Shown: positions 56,102-64,000 of the stretch, in pieces
How the letters are laid out: every line of letters begins with the position of its first letter
How positions within the stretch are numbered: the stretch's first letter is position 1
From: Pseudonocardiales bacterium
GTDB taxonomy: Bacteria > Actinomycetota > Actinomycetes > Mycobacteriales > Pseudonocardiaceae
DNA: 64,000 bases
Direction of reading: 5' to 3'
Assembly: GCA_023252195.1 (NCBI GenBank)
Contig: JAHEXI010000010.1
Span: 54,014-118,013, forward strand
Translations under genes and position numbers: made by a program
Notes under the pieces: model-generated
The model's database searches: none
What the model saw: only the letters and a program-made list of their open reading frames with translations
What the model was told of the DNA's origin: nothing

Positions 56102-56749
56102 TCAGCGCTCGTGCGGTGACCCGGTGACGAGGAAGCTGACCTGGCGGGCGATCGCGACGGCGTGGTCGGCGAAGCGCTCGTAGTAGCGGCCGATCAGCGC
56201 GGCGTCCACCGCCGGTTCCACCCCGTGCGACCAGTCCTCGGAGAACAGGATCCGGAAGATCCGCCGGCGCAGCGCGTCCACCTCGTCGTCGGCTTGGGCC
56301 AGCCGGTGGGCGGACAGCGGATCCTGGTTCTCGATCGCCGCCGCGGCGTCCTGGGCCAGGCTGGTGGCCAGCACGCCCATCCGGGCGAACACCGGGCGGA
56401 CCTCGTCCGGGATCGGCACCGCCGGGTGTTTCATCCGCGCGATCTTGGCGATGTGCTGCGCCAGATTGCACATCCGCTGCACGTCGCCCACCGCGTGCAT
56501 GGCCGCCACGACCATCCGCAGGTCGGTGGCGACCGGCGCCTGCAGCACGAGCAGTTTGACGCAGCGCTGGTCCATGTCGTCGCACAGCGCCTTGATGTCT
56601 CCCTCCTGGGAGATCACCAGTTCGGCGAGCCCTAGGTCGGCTTGGCTCAGCGCCGTCGAGGCGTTGGTCATCATCTGCCCGGCCAGTCGAGCGGCTCTGG
56701 CCAGGTCGTCAGTCAGGGTGCCCAGCTCGGCCCGGAAGGTCTCCCGCAT
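56102..56749 (-). CDS. phoU: Phosphate-specific transport accessory protein PhoU
   Basis: 215 residues, two three-helix bundles. Features: MRETFRAELGTLTDDLARAA, ISQEGDIKALCDDMDQRCVK, MVVAAMHAVGDVQRMCNLAQ and FADHAVAIARQVSFLVTG. The paired E/DxxxD metal motifs are visible (EGDIKALCDDMD; FADHAV). PhoU damps phosphate uptake and the PhoR/PhoP-type response. The phosphate ABC transporter genes are absent here; the mycobacterial orthologue is PhoY2. Confidence 0.93.
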   Translation of the reverse strand: MRETFRAELGTLTDDLARAARLAGQMMTNASTALSQADLGLAELVISQEGDIKALCDDMDQRCVKLLVLQAPVATDLRMVVAAMHAVGDVQRMCNLAQHIAKIARMKHPAVPIPDEVRPVFARMGVLATSLAQDAAAAIENQDPLSAHRLAQADDEVDALRRRIFRILFSEDWSHGVEPAVDAALIGRYYERFADHAVAIARQVSFLVTGSPHER

Positions 56750-56832
56750 CGTCCGAGGGTACGGGGGCGATGCCGCCGCGTCTCGGTAGTCACGTGAACC
56801 GCAGGTGAATCCGCGGTCTGCCGGCGCTTTGC

Positions 56833-57966
56833 TCAGCCGCCGGAATGCGGGAACTCGGCGCCTGCCGGGACCGCGAGATCCATCGGGTCATCAAGCCAGC
56901 CGTGCGGCAACACCACCCGACCGGGTGAGCCCTGGCGTCCCCGGGGGCCGTCCGCGTCGGGCGGGAACGGGGCGTCGGGATCCAGCTGGGCCAACGCCTC
57001 GTCCAGCTCGGCGAAGCTGGACACCATCCCCAGCGCCCGCCGGACATCCCCGCCGACCGGGAAGCCATGCAAGTACCAGGAAATGTGCTTGCGCAGGTCA
57101 CGCAGCCCCTTATCGGTCCCGAGGTGCTCGGCGAGCAGCCCGGCGTGGCGGCGCAGGGTGGCCGCGACCAGCCCGAGATCCGGTGGCGTCGGTGCGCGGG
57201 TGGCGCCGAAGGCCGCTGCCAGCTCGGCGAACAGCCACGGCCGTCCCAGGCAGCCGCGGCCCACGACGACCCCGTCGCAGCCGGTGTGCTCGACCATCCG
57301 GAGCGCGTCGGCGGCGGCGAAGATATCCCCGTTGCCCAGCACCGGGATCGACGTGACCGCCTGCTTGAGCGCGGCGATGGCATCCCAGTCGGCGGTGCCC
57401 GAGTAGCGCTGCGCGGCGGTACGCGCATGCAGGGCCACGGCGGCCACCCCAGCGTCCTGCGCGATCCGGCCGGCGTCGAGGAACGTGCGGTGCTCGTCGT
57501 CGATGCCGATCCGGAACTTCACCGTGACGGGGATGGGCCCGGCGGCTTCGACGGCGCAGCGGACGATCTCGCCGAACAGGGCCCGCTTGTAGGGCAGCGC
57601 GGCGCCACCGCCCCGGCGGGTGACCTTCGGGACCGGGCAGCCGAAGTTGAGATCGACGTGATCGGCGAGGTCGTCGCTGCGGATCTGCTCCACGGCCTTG
57701 CGGACCGTCGCCGGATCGACCCCGTAAAGCTGCATCGAGCGAGGCCGCTCAGCCGCGTCGAATGCGATCATGCGAAGGGTACCGGGGTGCCGTTCCACCA
57801 GAGCTCGACTGGTGATCATCTCGCAGACGTACAAGCCGGCGCCGTGCTCACGGCACAGCCGGCGAAACGCCACGTTGGTAATCCCGGCCATCGGCGCGAG
57901 CACGACGGGGGGATCGACCAGGTAGGGACCGATTCGCAGTGGTGGTGGCACGGCAGACACGTCCAC
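56833..57966 (-). CDS. dusB: tRNA-dihydrouridine synthase
   Basis: 377 residues from GTG 57966, which has GAGGGGG upstream; an ATG at 58014 would add 16 residues. FMN barrel: VVLAPMAGITNVAFRRLCRE, SMQLYGVDPATVRKAVEQIR, DLNFGCPVPKVTRRGGGAAL (catalytic Cys), VTVKFRIGIDDEHRTFLDAG, GNGDIFAAADALRMVEHTGC and VVGRGCLGRPWLF. Reduces uridine to dihydrouridine in tRNA D loops. Confidence 0.93.
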   Translation of the reverse strand: MDVSAVPPPLRIGPYLVDPPVVLAPMAGITNVAFRRLCREHGAGLYVCEMITSRALVERHPGTLRMIAFDAAERPRSMQLYGVDPATVRKAVEQIRSDDLADHVDLNFGCPVPKVTRRGGGAALPYKRALFGEIVRCAVEAAGPIPVTVKFRIGIDDEHRTFLDAGRIAQDAGVAAVALHARTAAQRYSGTADWDAIAALKQAVTSIPVLGNGDIFAAADALRMVEHTGCDGVVVGRGCLGRPWLFAELAAAFGATRAPTPPDLGLVAATLRRHAGLLAEHLGTDKGLRDLRKHISWYLHGFPVGGDVRRALGMVSSFAELDEALAQLDPDAPFPPDADGPRGRQGSPGRVVLPHGWLDDPMDLAVPAGAEFPHSGG

Positions 57967-58189
57967 ATCATCCCCCCTCGCACTGGCGACCGGCGCGGGC
58001 ATTCCACAGACCATCGTCGCCGTACCCCAGGACCTGCAGTCCCGCTACATCAAACGAGGTAGCCTGGTGGGGTTTCTACATCTGTGGGTTGGCCACCACG
58101 AGGGGTTGCCTCCGAGCAGGACGAGGGTAAAATCAACGACGAATTGATAGCGAACTGCGGCATGCGTTGCTACCGAGATGGAGACCACG

Positions 58190-58483
58190 ATGATCGCTTT
58201 TGAGGCGCCATCCGCAAGTGAGGCCCTTTCAAGTGCCCATGCGCGGTCCTTTCATAGACGTATCATAATAGCTGTCATGACTCTCCTCATGGCTGTCGCC
58301 GCTGTTGCGCTGGTGTCCGCGAACGAGACTGCCGTATCCCCATCGATACATACTGTTCTCGCCTGTGGTGACACACCCGGTTTCTGTCCCAATCCCCCCA
58401 GTTCCACCACCACTGGCTCCGATTCCACTACGACCAATAACACCCATAATGCTTCCCAACACGCCAGTGCTGCCAAGACGTAA
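58190..58483 (+). CDS. Small exported or membrane-anchored Ser/Thr/Asn-rich protein
   Basis: 97 residues from ATG 58190, with GGAG seven bases before (ATG 58178 is also possible). A basic head (ARSFHRRIIIAVMTLLMAVA) leads into one membrane or signal helix. The exported part has a short ACGDTPGFCPNPP with two cysteines, then a Ser/Thr/Asn/His tail (SSTTTGSDSTTTNNTHNASQ). Codon use is much less GC-rich than in neighbouring genes. It lies 8 bp before a sensor kinase and could be its accessory or signal. Family not recognised. Confidence 0.55.
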   Translation: MIAFEAPSASEALSSAHARSFHRRIIIAVMTLLMAVAAVALVSANETAVSPSIHTVLACGDTPGFCPNPPSSTTTGSDSTTTNNTHNASQHASAAKT

Positions 58484-58491
58484 GGAAGCCG

Positions 58492-59754
58492 ATGAGGATT
58501 GCGGGCTGGGTACCAGAGAGTATCCCTGTGCCACCTCGGGTGAAACAAGATGTACTGTTGATCTTGGCGCTGTATACTTTTAACTGTCTCAGCTTCTCTT
58601 CATGGGTGAAGTTAGGTGATGTGCCGTCCAGTCCATGGTTGCTCGGCGAGTGGCTGTATGGCCTGGCGGCGCTTATACCTCTGCTCTGGCGAGACCGGGC
58701 GCCCATGACGGTTCTTGGCACTCAATGGTTGTTTACCCTGGCCGCGTGGCCGATGATGCCCCACTATATCCCTGCTGTAGGCATTCCAGTTGCCTTGTAC
58801 GCGGTGTCGGTTCAGTACGGCAGCAAAATTTCGTTTTTGGCGCTGCTGGCCTCCTTCATTCCCAGCGGAGTCGCTGCCGCGGCAGCATACAAAACAGCTG
58901 GGATCAATTCACTCGTTACCAACGGGGCTTTCCTTTTCGTCTCGGTGGGCTGGGCGTGGGGTTTGGGTCGTTTGACTCAGGCCGGCCGTCGGAACATCCA
59001 AGTCCTGGAACGCGAGCAGGAGTCGGCTCGGGAAGCCGAAGTGTTGGCGGCGGAGCGCAGAAGGATAGCCCGAGAGCTACACGACATCGTGTCCCACGCG
59101 GTAACCGTGATCGTCTTACAGGCCGCCGGGGCGGCCCGCGTCGCGGAGACCGACTTCGCTCAGGTCACCAGGTCGCTGGGGCACATCGAAACCGCCGGCA
59201 AACAGGCGATGGCTGAGTTAAGACGGCTGCTCGGGGTCCTGTCGGACAGCGACCCCGCTAGCGCTGTCCACGGCGTCGACGGGCTCCAGCCGCAACCCGG
59301 CTTGGCGGATCTGACCGAGCTTCTCGCCTCACTACGAGACGCCGGTATGCCGGTCGCCATGGACGTCGCAGGAATACGACACGAGCTGGACTCGAGCCTG
59401 GATCTGACCGCATACCGGATCGTGCAAGAAGGCTTGGTCAACGTTCTTAAACACGCCGGCAAGGACGCCAATCCGCGGCTGCAGCTAATATGGAAACCGC
59501 ACAACCTGCTCATCCAGATCGACAATGACATGAACGTTGCGAAGAGGCCAGCCGGGCAGCCCTTGTCCGGCGGTCGCGGTCTGGTGGGCCTGCGCGAACG
59601 AGCCCATGCGGCAGGTGGGGATCTGGAGGCTGGGCCCTGCCATTTAGGTGGCTACCGATTGACCGCGACCATCCCGTTCGCTACCCCTGGGGTCTCGTCG
59701 GTTCCGCGTGTCGCCAGCCAGGGCCGCGGGGAACAAGGGAAAGTATTAGCGTGA
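58492..59754 (+). CDS. Sensor histidine kinase (NarL/DesK type)
   Basis: 420 residues. Five to six N-terminal membrane helices (DVLLILALYTFNCLSFS..., WLFTLAAWPMMPHYIPAVGI, FLALLASFIPSGVAAAAAY, AFLFVSVGWAWGLGRLTQ). The phosphoacceptor region is RRRIARELHDIVSHAVTVIV (His197). The ATP-binding part has IVQEGLVNVLKHAGKDANPR and LSGGRGLVGLRERAHAAGGD. The 5' half is AT-richer than the 3' half. AAGGA precedes the ATG, and the end overlaps the response regulator (GTGA). Confidence 0.88.
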   Translation: MRIAGWVPESIPVPPRVKQDVLLILALYTFNCLSFSSWVKLGDVPSSPWLLGEWLYGLAALIPLLWRDRAPMTVLGTQWLFTLAAWPMMPHYIPAVGIPVALYAVSVQYGSKISFLALLASFIPSGVAAAAAYKTAGINSLVTNGAFLFVSVGWAWGLGRLTQAGRRNIQVLEREQESAREAEVLAAERRRIARELHDIVSHAVTVIVLQAAGAARVAETDFAQVTRSLGHIETAGKQAMAELRRLLGVLSDSDPASAVHGVDGLQPQPGLADLTELLASLRDAGMPVAMDVAGIRHELDSSLDLTAYRIVQEGLVNVLKHAGKDANPRLQLIWKPHNLLIQIDNDMNVAKRPAGQPLSGGRGLVGLRERAHAAGGDLEAGPCHLGGYRLTATIPFATPGVSSVPRVASQGRGEQGKVLA

Positions 59755-60446
59755 TCAGAGTCGTGATAGTCGATGACCAGCCGCTCGTCCGCGCTGGCAT
59801 CACAATGTTGGTCAACGCTGAGAAGGATATCGCCGTCGTCGCCGAAGCTAACGACGGCGAGGATGCCCTTGTCCAGATCCGTTCGCATCGTCCGGATGTG
59901 GTCCTCATGGATGTGCGGATGCCGGGTACCGACGGCGTCGCCGCTACCCGGGCTGTCACCGATGAGGGTCTGACCGCGCAGAACGGCGAACCCGTCAGGG
60001 TCATTATCCTCACGACCTTCCATCTCGATGACTATGTCCACGCCGCACTGCGCGCCGGAGCCTCTGGTTTTCTGCTCAAAGATGCCGCCCCTACCGAGAT
60101 CGCGACTGCGATCCGTGCGGTAGTCGCCGGCGAGGCATGGTTGGATCCCGCTGTCACCCGCCGGCTCATCGACGACTTCGCCGCCCGCCCCGAGCAGGAC
60201 ATCCCCACCCCAGCGGAGATGGCTCAGCTGACTCGCCGCGAGCGGGAAGTTCTTACCCATCTCGCCCGGGGATTGTCCAACGCCGAAGTCGCCGAGCAAC
60301 TGTTCATCAGCGAAGCCACCGTCAAAACACATCTCGCCCGGGTGATGGCGAAACTCAACGTCCGAGAGAAAGCGCAAGCGGTGGCTGCCGCTTATCAGAC
60401 CGGGCTCGTGCAACCCTCCGGCCCCCGTCCACGCCCGCCACACTGA
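59751..60446 (+). CDS. LuxR/NarL-family response regulator
   Basis: 231 residues from GTG 59751, coupled to the kinase. The receiver has VVIVDDQPLVRAG (acidic pair), the phosphorylated Asp54 in VVLMDVRMPGTDG, and LLKDAAPTE (Lys). The LuxR-type helix-turn-helix is LTRREREVLTHLARGLSNAE and VAEQLFISEATVKTHLARVM. Targets unknown. The cassette (exported small protein, kinase, regulator) forms one operon. Confidence 0.92.
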   Translation: MIRVVIVDDQPLVRAGITMLVNAEKDIAVVAEANDGEDALVQIRSHRPDVVLMDVRMPGTDGVAATRAVTDEGLTAQNGEPVRVIILTTFHLDDYVHAALRAGASGFLLKDAAPTEIATAIRAVVAGEAWLDPAVTRRLIDDFAARPEQDIPTPAEMAQLTRREREVLTHLARGLSNAEVAEQLFISEATVKTHLARVMAKLNVREKAQAVAAAYQTGLVQPSGPRPRPPH

Positions 60447-60453
60447 CCACAGC

Positions 60454-61182
60454 TCACCAGGCCGGGTCGTGCCGGCGGATGGTGAGACGTTCGAGTGGGT
60501 GCGGCTGCGCTCCGGTCGGTACCAACACCAGGTCATCGATCTGGAGCGGCGCCTGCACTGCGGGGGTGTCCCGGTCGCCGATCAACGTTGCTTGGACGAG
60601 TCGTTGCAGTTGCTGGCCGCACCGTCGGTGGAACCGCAGCTGCGTGCGGCGTCCGAACAGCAGCCAGCCCAGTCGCATGATGGGTCCCAGCGTCGGAGCC
60701 AGCTGGGAATGGCTCGATGCGACGAACTCGACGTCCCCGCTATCGAGATGCTTGACCACAGTGTAGGTCACCTTGCCACGTTCGAAATGACGCTGCAGGG
60801 ACTGGTAGGACCAACCCCATACCCGCTCGCCGGCGCACACCTCGTCGGTGATATCCGTGATTCGGACGCCCAGGTAGAACCGCAGACCGTAGAAGCGGCC
60901 CTCGAGCAGCATGTCCCGGCCCAGCAGCGGGTTTCGGCGGTGGTGGACGGCCCGGATGAGCTCGGGAGGGGTGAACTCGTAGTCCCGCACCAGCGCGCAG
61001 GCGAGTTCCCACGCCCCGTTCGGTTCCGGCGACCCAGGACGCTCGCGGCCGATCGGATGGCGGTGCACGTCGAAGCGCCACTCAGGCGGGCGGACTTCGG
61101 CCGGGTCGTAGTTCACCGGTCGGTCACGCAGATCCTCCAGCGCCGCAGCGTAGTTGATCTTGCCCAGTAGCCGGTCACGCAC
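60454..61182 (-). CDS. DUF1990 family protein
   Basis: 242 residues from GTG 61182. An N-terminal module, LEDLRDRPVNYDPAEVRPPE and DVHRHPIGRERPGSPEPNGA, precedes a SRPBCC-like domain (GRFYGLRFYLGVRITDITDE, VWGWSYQSLQRHFERGKVTY, FVASSHSQLAPTLGPIMRLG). DUF1990/UPF0548 proteins are of unknown function. It overlaps the stop of the small membrane gene upstream, so the two are an operon. It converges on the response regulator with 7 bp between. Confidence 0.75.
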   Translation of the reverse strand: MRDRLLGKINYAAALEDLRDRPVNYDPAEVRPPEWRFDVHRHPIGRERPGSPEPNGAWELACALVRDYEFTPPELIRAVHHRRNPLLGRDMLLEGRFYGLRFYLGVRITDITDEVCAGERVWGWSYQSLQRHFERGKVTYTVVKHLDSGDVEFVASSHSQLAPTLGPIMRLGWLLFGRRTQLRFHRRCGQQLQRLVQATLIGDRDTPAVQAPLQIDDLVLVPTGAQPHPLERLTIRRHDPAW

Positions 61183-61450
61183 TGCGGTTCTCCATATCGC
61201 GCAGCGTGTCACCGATGAGCCACAACGTGGGCGGCCACAGTCCGACGAACAGCGCCCGCCGCTCAGCGTTGTCGCGTTCGTCCTGACCGACGGTCTTGGC
61301 CCGGACCCACAAACCCAGACACAGGGCGACCGCTCCCATCGACATCATGTGCAAGTAAGTACTGCGCAGTCCGACCCGATGCAGCCATTGACCCACCATC
61401 TGCGCCTCCATGTCCGTGGGGTTTGCTCGGTCCATCACGGGGAACACCAC
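61175..61450 (-). CDS. Small two-helix membrane protein
   Basis: 91 residues from GTG 61450 (an ATG at 61435 is equally possible). After MDRANPTDMEAQMVGQWLHR there are two hydrophobic helices (STYLHMMSMGAVALCLGLWV and ALFVGLWPPTLWLIGDTLRD). Its stop overlaps the start of the DUF1990 gene. Function unknown. It is divergent from the plus-strand pair at 61493, 42 bp away. Confidence 0.6.
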   Translation of the reverse strand: MVFPVMDRANPTDMEAQMVGQWLHRVGLRSTYLHMMSMGAVALCLGLWVRAKTVGQDERDNAERRALFVGLWPPTLWLIGDTLRDMENRSA

Positions 61451-61492
61451 TAGCGTCCACGCATTCGCTGACGGTCGCGAGGGGAGAGGTGG

Positions 61493-61747
61493 GTGCGCAA
61501 CCTCGGCTCAAAACTGCCGCAGTGGGCCAGCATCTTGTTCCGGTGGTCGTTGGGGATGGGGCTAGTCTCGTGGCGTTACCTGTGGCAGATCACGCCGCTG
61601 CACCGGACGGTGCAGGCGGGTGATGTGAATGATTTACCGCCGCCGTTGCCCGAGCATTGCATCGACGAACGTAACCAGCCGCTGGATCGCGGTGCCGGTC
61701 CGCTGTTTCATCGTGTGTTCGCGGTGCGTATCGATGGGCCACCATGA
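61493..61747 (+). CDS. N-terminal piece of a DUF1990-type protein (separate ORF)
   Basis: 84 residues, GTG 61493 after GGGGAGAGGTGG. It reads LGMGLVSWRYLWQITPLHRT, GDVNDLPPPLPEHC and GAGPLFHRVFAVRI, a segment I recall as the front part of a single longer protein in relatives. It ends PP-stop, with the next gene's ATG overlapping (ATGA). Either a natural two-subunit arrangement or one gene split by a small mutation. Confidence 0.6.
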   Translation: MRNLGSKLPQWASILFRWSLGMGLVSWRYLWQITPLHRTVQAGDVNDLPPPLPEHCIDERNQPLDRGAGPLFHRVFAVRIDGPP

Positions 61748-62235
61748 CGGCGCAGGAGCTGATTTCCACCCTGTCCGCGGATCTCAACCAAGCGGTGCCG
61801 TCCGAGGTCACTTCCGTAGACAAAGATTCGGACGATCTCGCCGTCGGCGACGAATTGGTCGTGCGGATGCCTGGCCCCTGGGACGGACCGGTCCGGGTTG
61901 TCGAGCGGACCGAGACTTCGTTTCGGCTGGCCACTCTGCTCAACCATATGGAAGCAGGGCAGATCGAGTTCCGGGCCTGGCCGCGAGGCAATTCGCTGCA
62001 ATTCGAGATCGAGGCGTGGGCCCGGCCGGGTAGCCCAATGGTCAACCTGCTTTATACGCACCTGCGGTTGGCCGAGGAGATACAGCTGAACATGTGGGTG
62101 CGGTTCTGCCTCGGAGCCGCTGAGGTGGCGCGCGGCCGGGTTGGAGGTGGCGTCACGATCAACACGCGGGTGGTCGAGGAGTCGCAGTGGCGCCAGCCAG
62201 CAGTGTCGCCGGCGCGGGCCAGCTTGACCCGCTGA
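61744..62235 (+). CDS. DUF1990 family protein, C-terminal (SRPBCC-like) part
   Basis: 163 residues from ATG 61744. VGDELVVRMPGPWDGPVRVV, TSFRLATLLNHMEAGQIEFR, LQFEIEAWARPGSPMVNLLY and THLRLAEEIQLNMWVRFCL are typical DUF1990 barrel segments. It would normally follow directly on the residues encoded by 61493-61747. Role unknown. Paired back-to-back with another DUF1990 operon on the minus strand. Confidence 0.7.
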   Translation: MTAQELISTLSADLNQAVPSEVTSVDKDSDDLAVGDELVVRMPGPWDGPVRVVERTETSFRLATLLNHMEAGQIEFRAWPRGNSLQFEIEAWARPGSPMVNLLYTHLRLAEEIQLNMWVRFCLGAAEVARGRVGGGVTINTRVVEESQWRQPAVSPARASLTR

Positions 62236-62317
62236 GCCGTTTCCGATCGCCTTGTCACCGGGTAGCGTCGAAGGTTCGCCGTCGGGTTGAGGGGTAGGTC
62301 GTGGGGCACGTGGCTGC

Positions 62318-63604
62318 GTGACGCTGGCCGCGCTTGTCGGGCGCGCCGTCCGGGCGGTCGCCTCTGATATCACGCCGCTGCGTGAGTCCGTCGCGTTCCG
62401 GCGGTTGTACGTCGGTCAGGTAGTCTCACTGGTCGGCACCCAGGTGACTCGGGTCGCCGTGCCGCTGCAGGTGTACGGGATCACCCGCTCGTCGCTGGAC
62501 GTGGGGTTGATCGGCCTCGCCGCTCTGGTGCCGCTGGTCGTCTTCGGGCTCTACGGCGGCTCGATCGCCGATGCGGTCGATCGCCGCAAGCTGGTGTTGC
62601 TCACCTCGACCGCGACGATGCTAGTCAGCGCGGCGCTGCTGGTACAGGCCGTGCTGCAGATCAACTCCATCGGTGTGCTGTTCGCGTGCGTCGCCGTGCA
62701 GTCGGCGTTCGCAGCGGTCGACTCGCCCACCCGGCGGGCGATTCTTCCGCAGCTGGTGCGGACCGAGAAGCTACCGGCGGCCAACACGCTGGTCTACGGC
62801 AGCACCCAGCTCGCGATCATCGTCGGGCCGCTGCTGGCCGGGGTGGCGGTGGGTGCCGGCGGCTTCGGGTCGGCCTACGCGATCGACGTCGGGTCGTTCG
62901 CTGCCGCCTTCTACGCCGCTGCTCGACTGCCCTCATTACCGCCGGGGCAGGGCGCCCGACGGGCCGGGCTCGCGTCCGTGGTCGAGGGGCTGCGGTTCGT
63001 CGCTGGGCGGCGGGTAGTGCTGATGACGTTCGTCGCCGACTTGATCGCGATGATCTTCGGGACACCGGCGGCGTTGTTCCCAGCGCTGGCCTACGGGCTG
63101 TACGGCGGCGGCGCCGGGACCGCCGGTCTGCTCTACGCCGCGCCCGCGGTAGGGGCGGTGATCGTGACGCTGCTGGGCGGTGCCATCGCTCGGGTGCACC
63201 GCCACGGGCTCGGGGTGGTGCTGTCGATCGCGGTGTGGGGTCTGGCCATCACACTGTTCGGCCTGACCTCGACGTTGTGGCTTGGGCTGGTGCTGCTCGC
63301 TGTTGCCGGCGCGGCTGACACCGTCAGCGCGGTTTACCGCTCGACAATCCTGCAAGTCGCGACGCCGCCGGGGATGCAGGGCCGACTGCAAGCCGTGTTC
63401 ATCGTGGTGGTCGTCGGCGGACCGCGTCTCGGGGATCTCGAGGCAGGCGCGGTGGCGACCGCGTTCAGTCCCCGGCTGTCGGTCGTCTCCGGCGGGCTGG
63501 CTTGCCTCGCCGGGATCGGGCTGCTCGCCCTGGCCGTACCGGCATTCCTCCGCTATGACGCCCGAGCCGGCGCAGCTCGGCAGCAGGGCGCGGAGGAATC
63601 CTGA
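62318..63604 (+). CDS. MFS transporter (EntS/TetV-like)
   Basis: 428 residues, about 12 membrane helices. SVAFRRLYVGQVVSLVGTQV opens it; the MFS loop-2 signature is YGGSIADAVDRRKLVLL; the loop between domains has PTRRAILPQLVRTEKLPAAN. This matches the enterobactin exporter-like MFS group; substrates could be siderophores or drugs. GTG start. A single gene; a small inverted-repeat element follows. Confidence 0.88.
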   Translation: MTLAALVGRAVRAVASDITPLRESVAFRRLYVGQVVSLVGTQVTRVAVPLQVYGITRSSLDVGLIGLAALVPLVVFGLYGGSIADAVDRRKLVLLTSTATMLVSAALLVQAVLQINSIGVLFACVAVQSAFAAVDSPTRRAILPQLVRTEKLPAANTLVYGSTQLAIIVGPLLAGVAVGAGGFGSAYAIDVGSFAAAFYAAARLPSLPPGQGARRAGLASVVEGLRFVAGRRVVLMTFVADLIAMIFGTPAALFPALAYGLYGGGAGTAGLLYAAPAVGAVIVTLLGGAIARVHRHGLGVVLSIAVWGLAITLFGLTSTLWLGLVLLAVAGAADTVSAVYRSTILQVATPPGMQGRLQAVFIVVVVGGPRLGDLEAGAVATAFSPRLSVVSGGLACLAGIGLLALAVPAFLRYDARAGAARQQGAEES

Positions 63605-63635
63605 TCAGCATTTACTCCGATTGCGCGTCGAATGG

Positions 63636-63837
63636 GGGCTGTCGCGAAATCGGCGTCGGCTTGCCCGCGAATCATTCTTGGGCCTCGTGGTGGGAGGGTC
63701 CGCTCGTGGATCCTGTGCGGCGTCCTCACGACCTGCCATGATCGTCAAAACTGTGTGATGACCGTTCGATCCTGCACGGTTCCTGCTCACTCTTGGCGAT
63801 CTTGAGAGGGCGGGCAAGGCGATTTTGCGACAGCCCT
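63636..63837. mobile_element. Small non-coding inverted-repeat element (MITE-like), 202 bp
   Basis: The left end GGGCTGTCGCGAAATCGGCG and the right end, read inward on the other strand, AGGGCTGTCGCAAAATCGCC, are near-identical inverted repeats; both continue into CTTGCCCGC. The element is flanked by AATGG on each side (63631-63635 and 63838-63842), a 5-bp target duplication. No transposase is encoded. GGGCTGTCGC ends are typical of IS elements, so it probably moved with help from a full-length relative. Confidence 0.65.
63734..63806 (-). repeat. 73-bp dispersed repeat, copy C (inside the MITE-like element)
   Basis: Reverse complement of copies A and B: starts CTCAAGATCGCCAAGAGTGA and ends TTTTGACGATCATGGCA. 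Hand alignment with copy A shows 13 differences over 73 bases and no gaps. Unlike A and B, this copy lies between the inverted repeats of a MITE-like element. Confidence 0.8.
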
Positions 63838-63917
63838 AATGGCGCCGATCGCTTTGCGGATGGGCCTCTCGTGCTGGATGGCCGAGACTGTCAGACCTGT
63901 GTTGTAGCGTTTGGGTT

Positions 63918-64000
63918 GTGATGGTGCGGCAGTTGATTCCCGAGGGTCTGGCTGAGATGGTGCCGGGCCCTGCATTGGGTGCGTTGCTGGCCGGGATCGA
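63918..64000 (+). CDS. Start of a 13E12-repeat/DUF222 protein (partial)
   Basis: Only the first 27 codons are in the window (GTG 63918 or ATG 63921): MVRQLIPEGLAEMVPGPALG and LLAGID. The 'P.GL.EM.PGP.LGA.LA..D' opening is typical of DUF222/HNH-endonuclease-like proteins, which are multicopy and probably mobile in actinobacteria. A decayed relative lies at 14318-14788. Confidence 0.6.
   Translation, partial: MMVRQLIPEGLAEMVPGPALGALLAGI

Overview
The window is high-GC actinobacterial DNA. Several blocks share gene content and order with the Mycobacterium/Pseudonocardiales lineage: tRNA-Ser / SRP RNA / dnaX / cyclopropane synthase / FAD oxidase / ybaB / recR / leuA, and purS-purQ-purL-SCP-purF-purM followed by ygfZ-fur, an FABP-like protein, DUF1416-rhodanese, DUF2993, glnR, mshD, phoU and dus. 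mshD, an RsiG homologue and XRE/DUF397 pairs point to a mycothiol-producing, probably differentiating actinomycete. A Pseudonocardiales relative is my inference, not a proven identity.

Layout. 1-4.4 kb: sparse, hairpin-rich DNA with a DivIVA-domain gene and a small zinc-ribbon gene. 4.4-8 kb: a large carboxylic acid reductase. 8-9 kb: a broken amidohydrolase. 9-14.2 kb: membrane and STAND-ATPase genes and a beta-lactamase-fold protein. 14.3-15.6 kb: a graveyard of four different gene remnants. 15.7-17.9 kb: a small DUF6158 protein, a PQQ sugar dehydrogenase lipoprotein and a CBS protein. 18-19.9 kb: a rearranged area with a tRNA-Ser gene, a decayed tRNA copy, a copied leuA 3' end and two related small genes, beside the SRP RNA. 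19.9-31.7 kb: siderophore reductase, toxin-antitoxin pair, dnaX, lipid and FAD enzymes, ybaB-recR, an XRE/DUF397 regulatory pair and leuA. 31.9-35.9 kb: small membrane protein, a three-gene operon of repetitive membrane-anchored proteins, and an unusual small protein. 36-46 kb: purine biosynthesis. 46-58 kb: RsiG, YgfZ-Fur, P450/TetR, sulfur metabolism with a leader peptide, GlnR, MshD, PhoU, Dus. 58-64 kb: a two-component system with a small exported protein, DUF1990 genes, an MFS exporter, a small inverted-repeat element and the start of a 13E12/DUF222 gene.

The least ordinary signals are non-enzymatic. Two small genes at 35.7 and 42.0 kb share a ribosome-binding site and first eight residues but have entirely different tails; one is only 53 codons. 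A gapless 73-bp repeat occurs three times. A 46-bp perfect palindrome occurs twice, with paired base changes in its two arms. A 12-codon ORF at 48.4 kb has an extreme Shine-Dalgarno sequence. The relic around the tRNA-Ser gene looks like the remains of an integration or recombination event.
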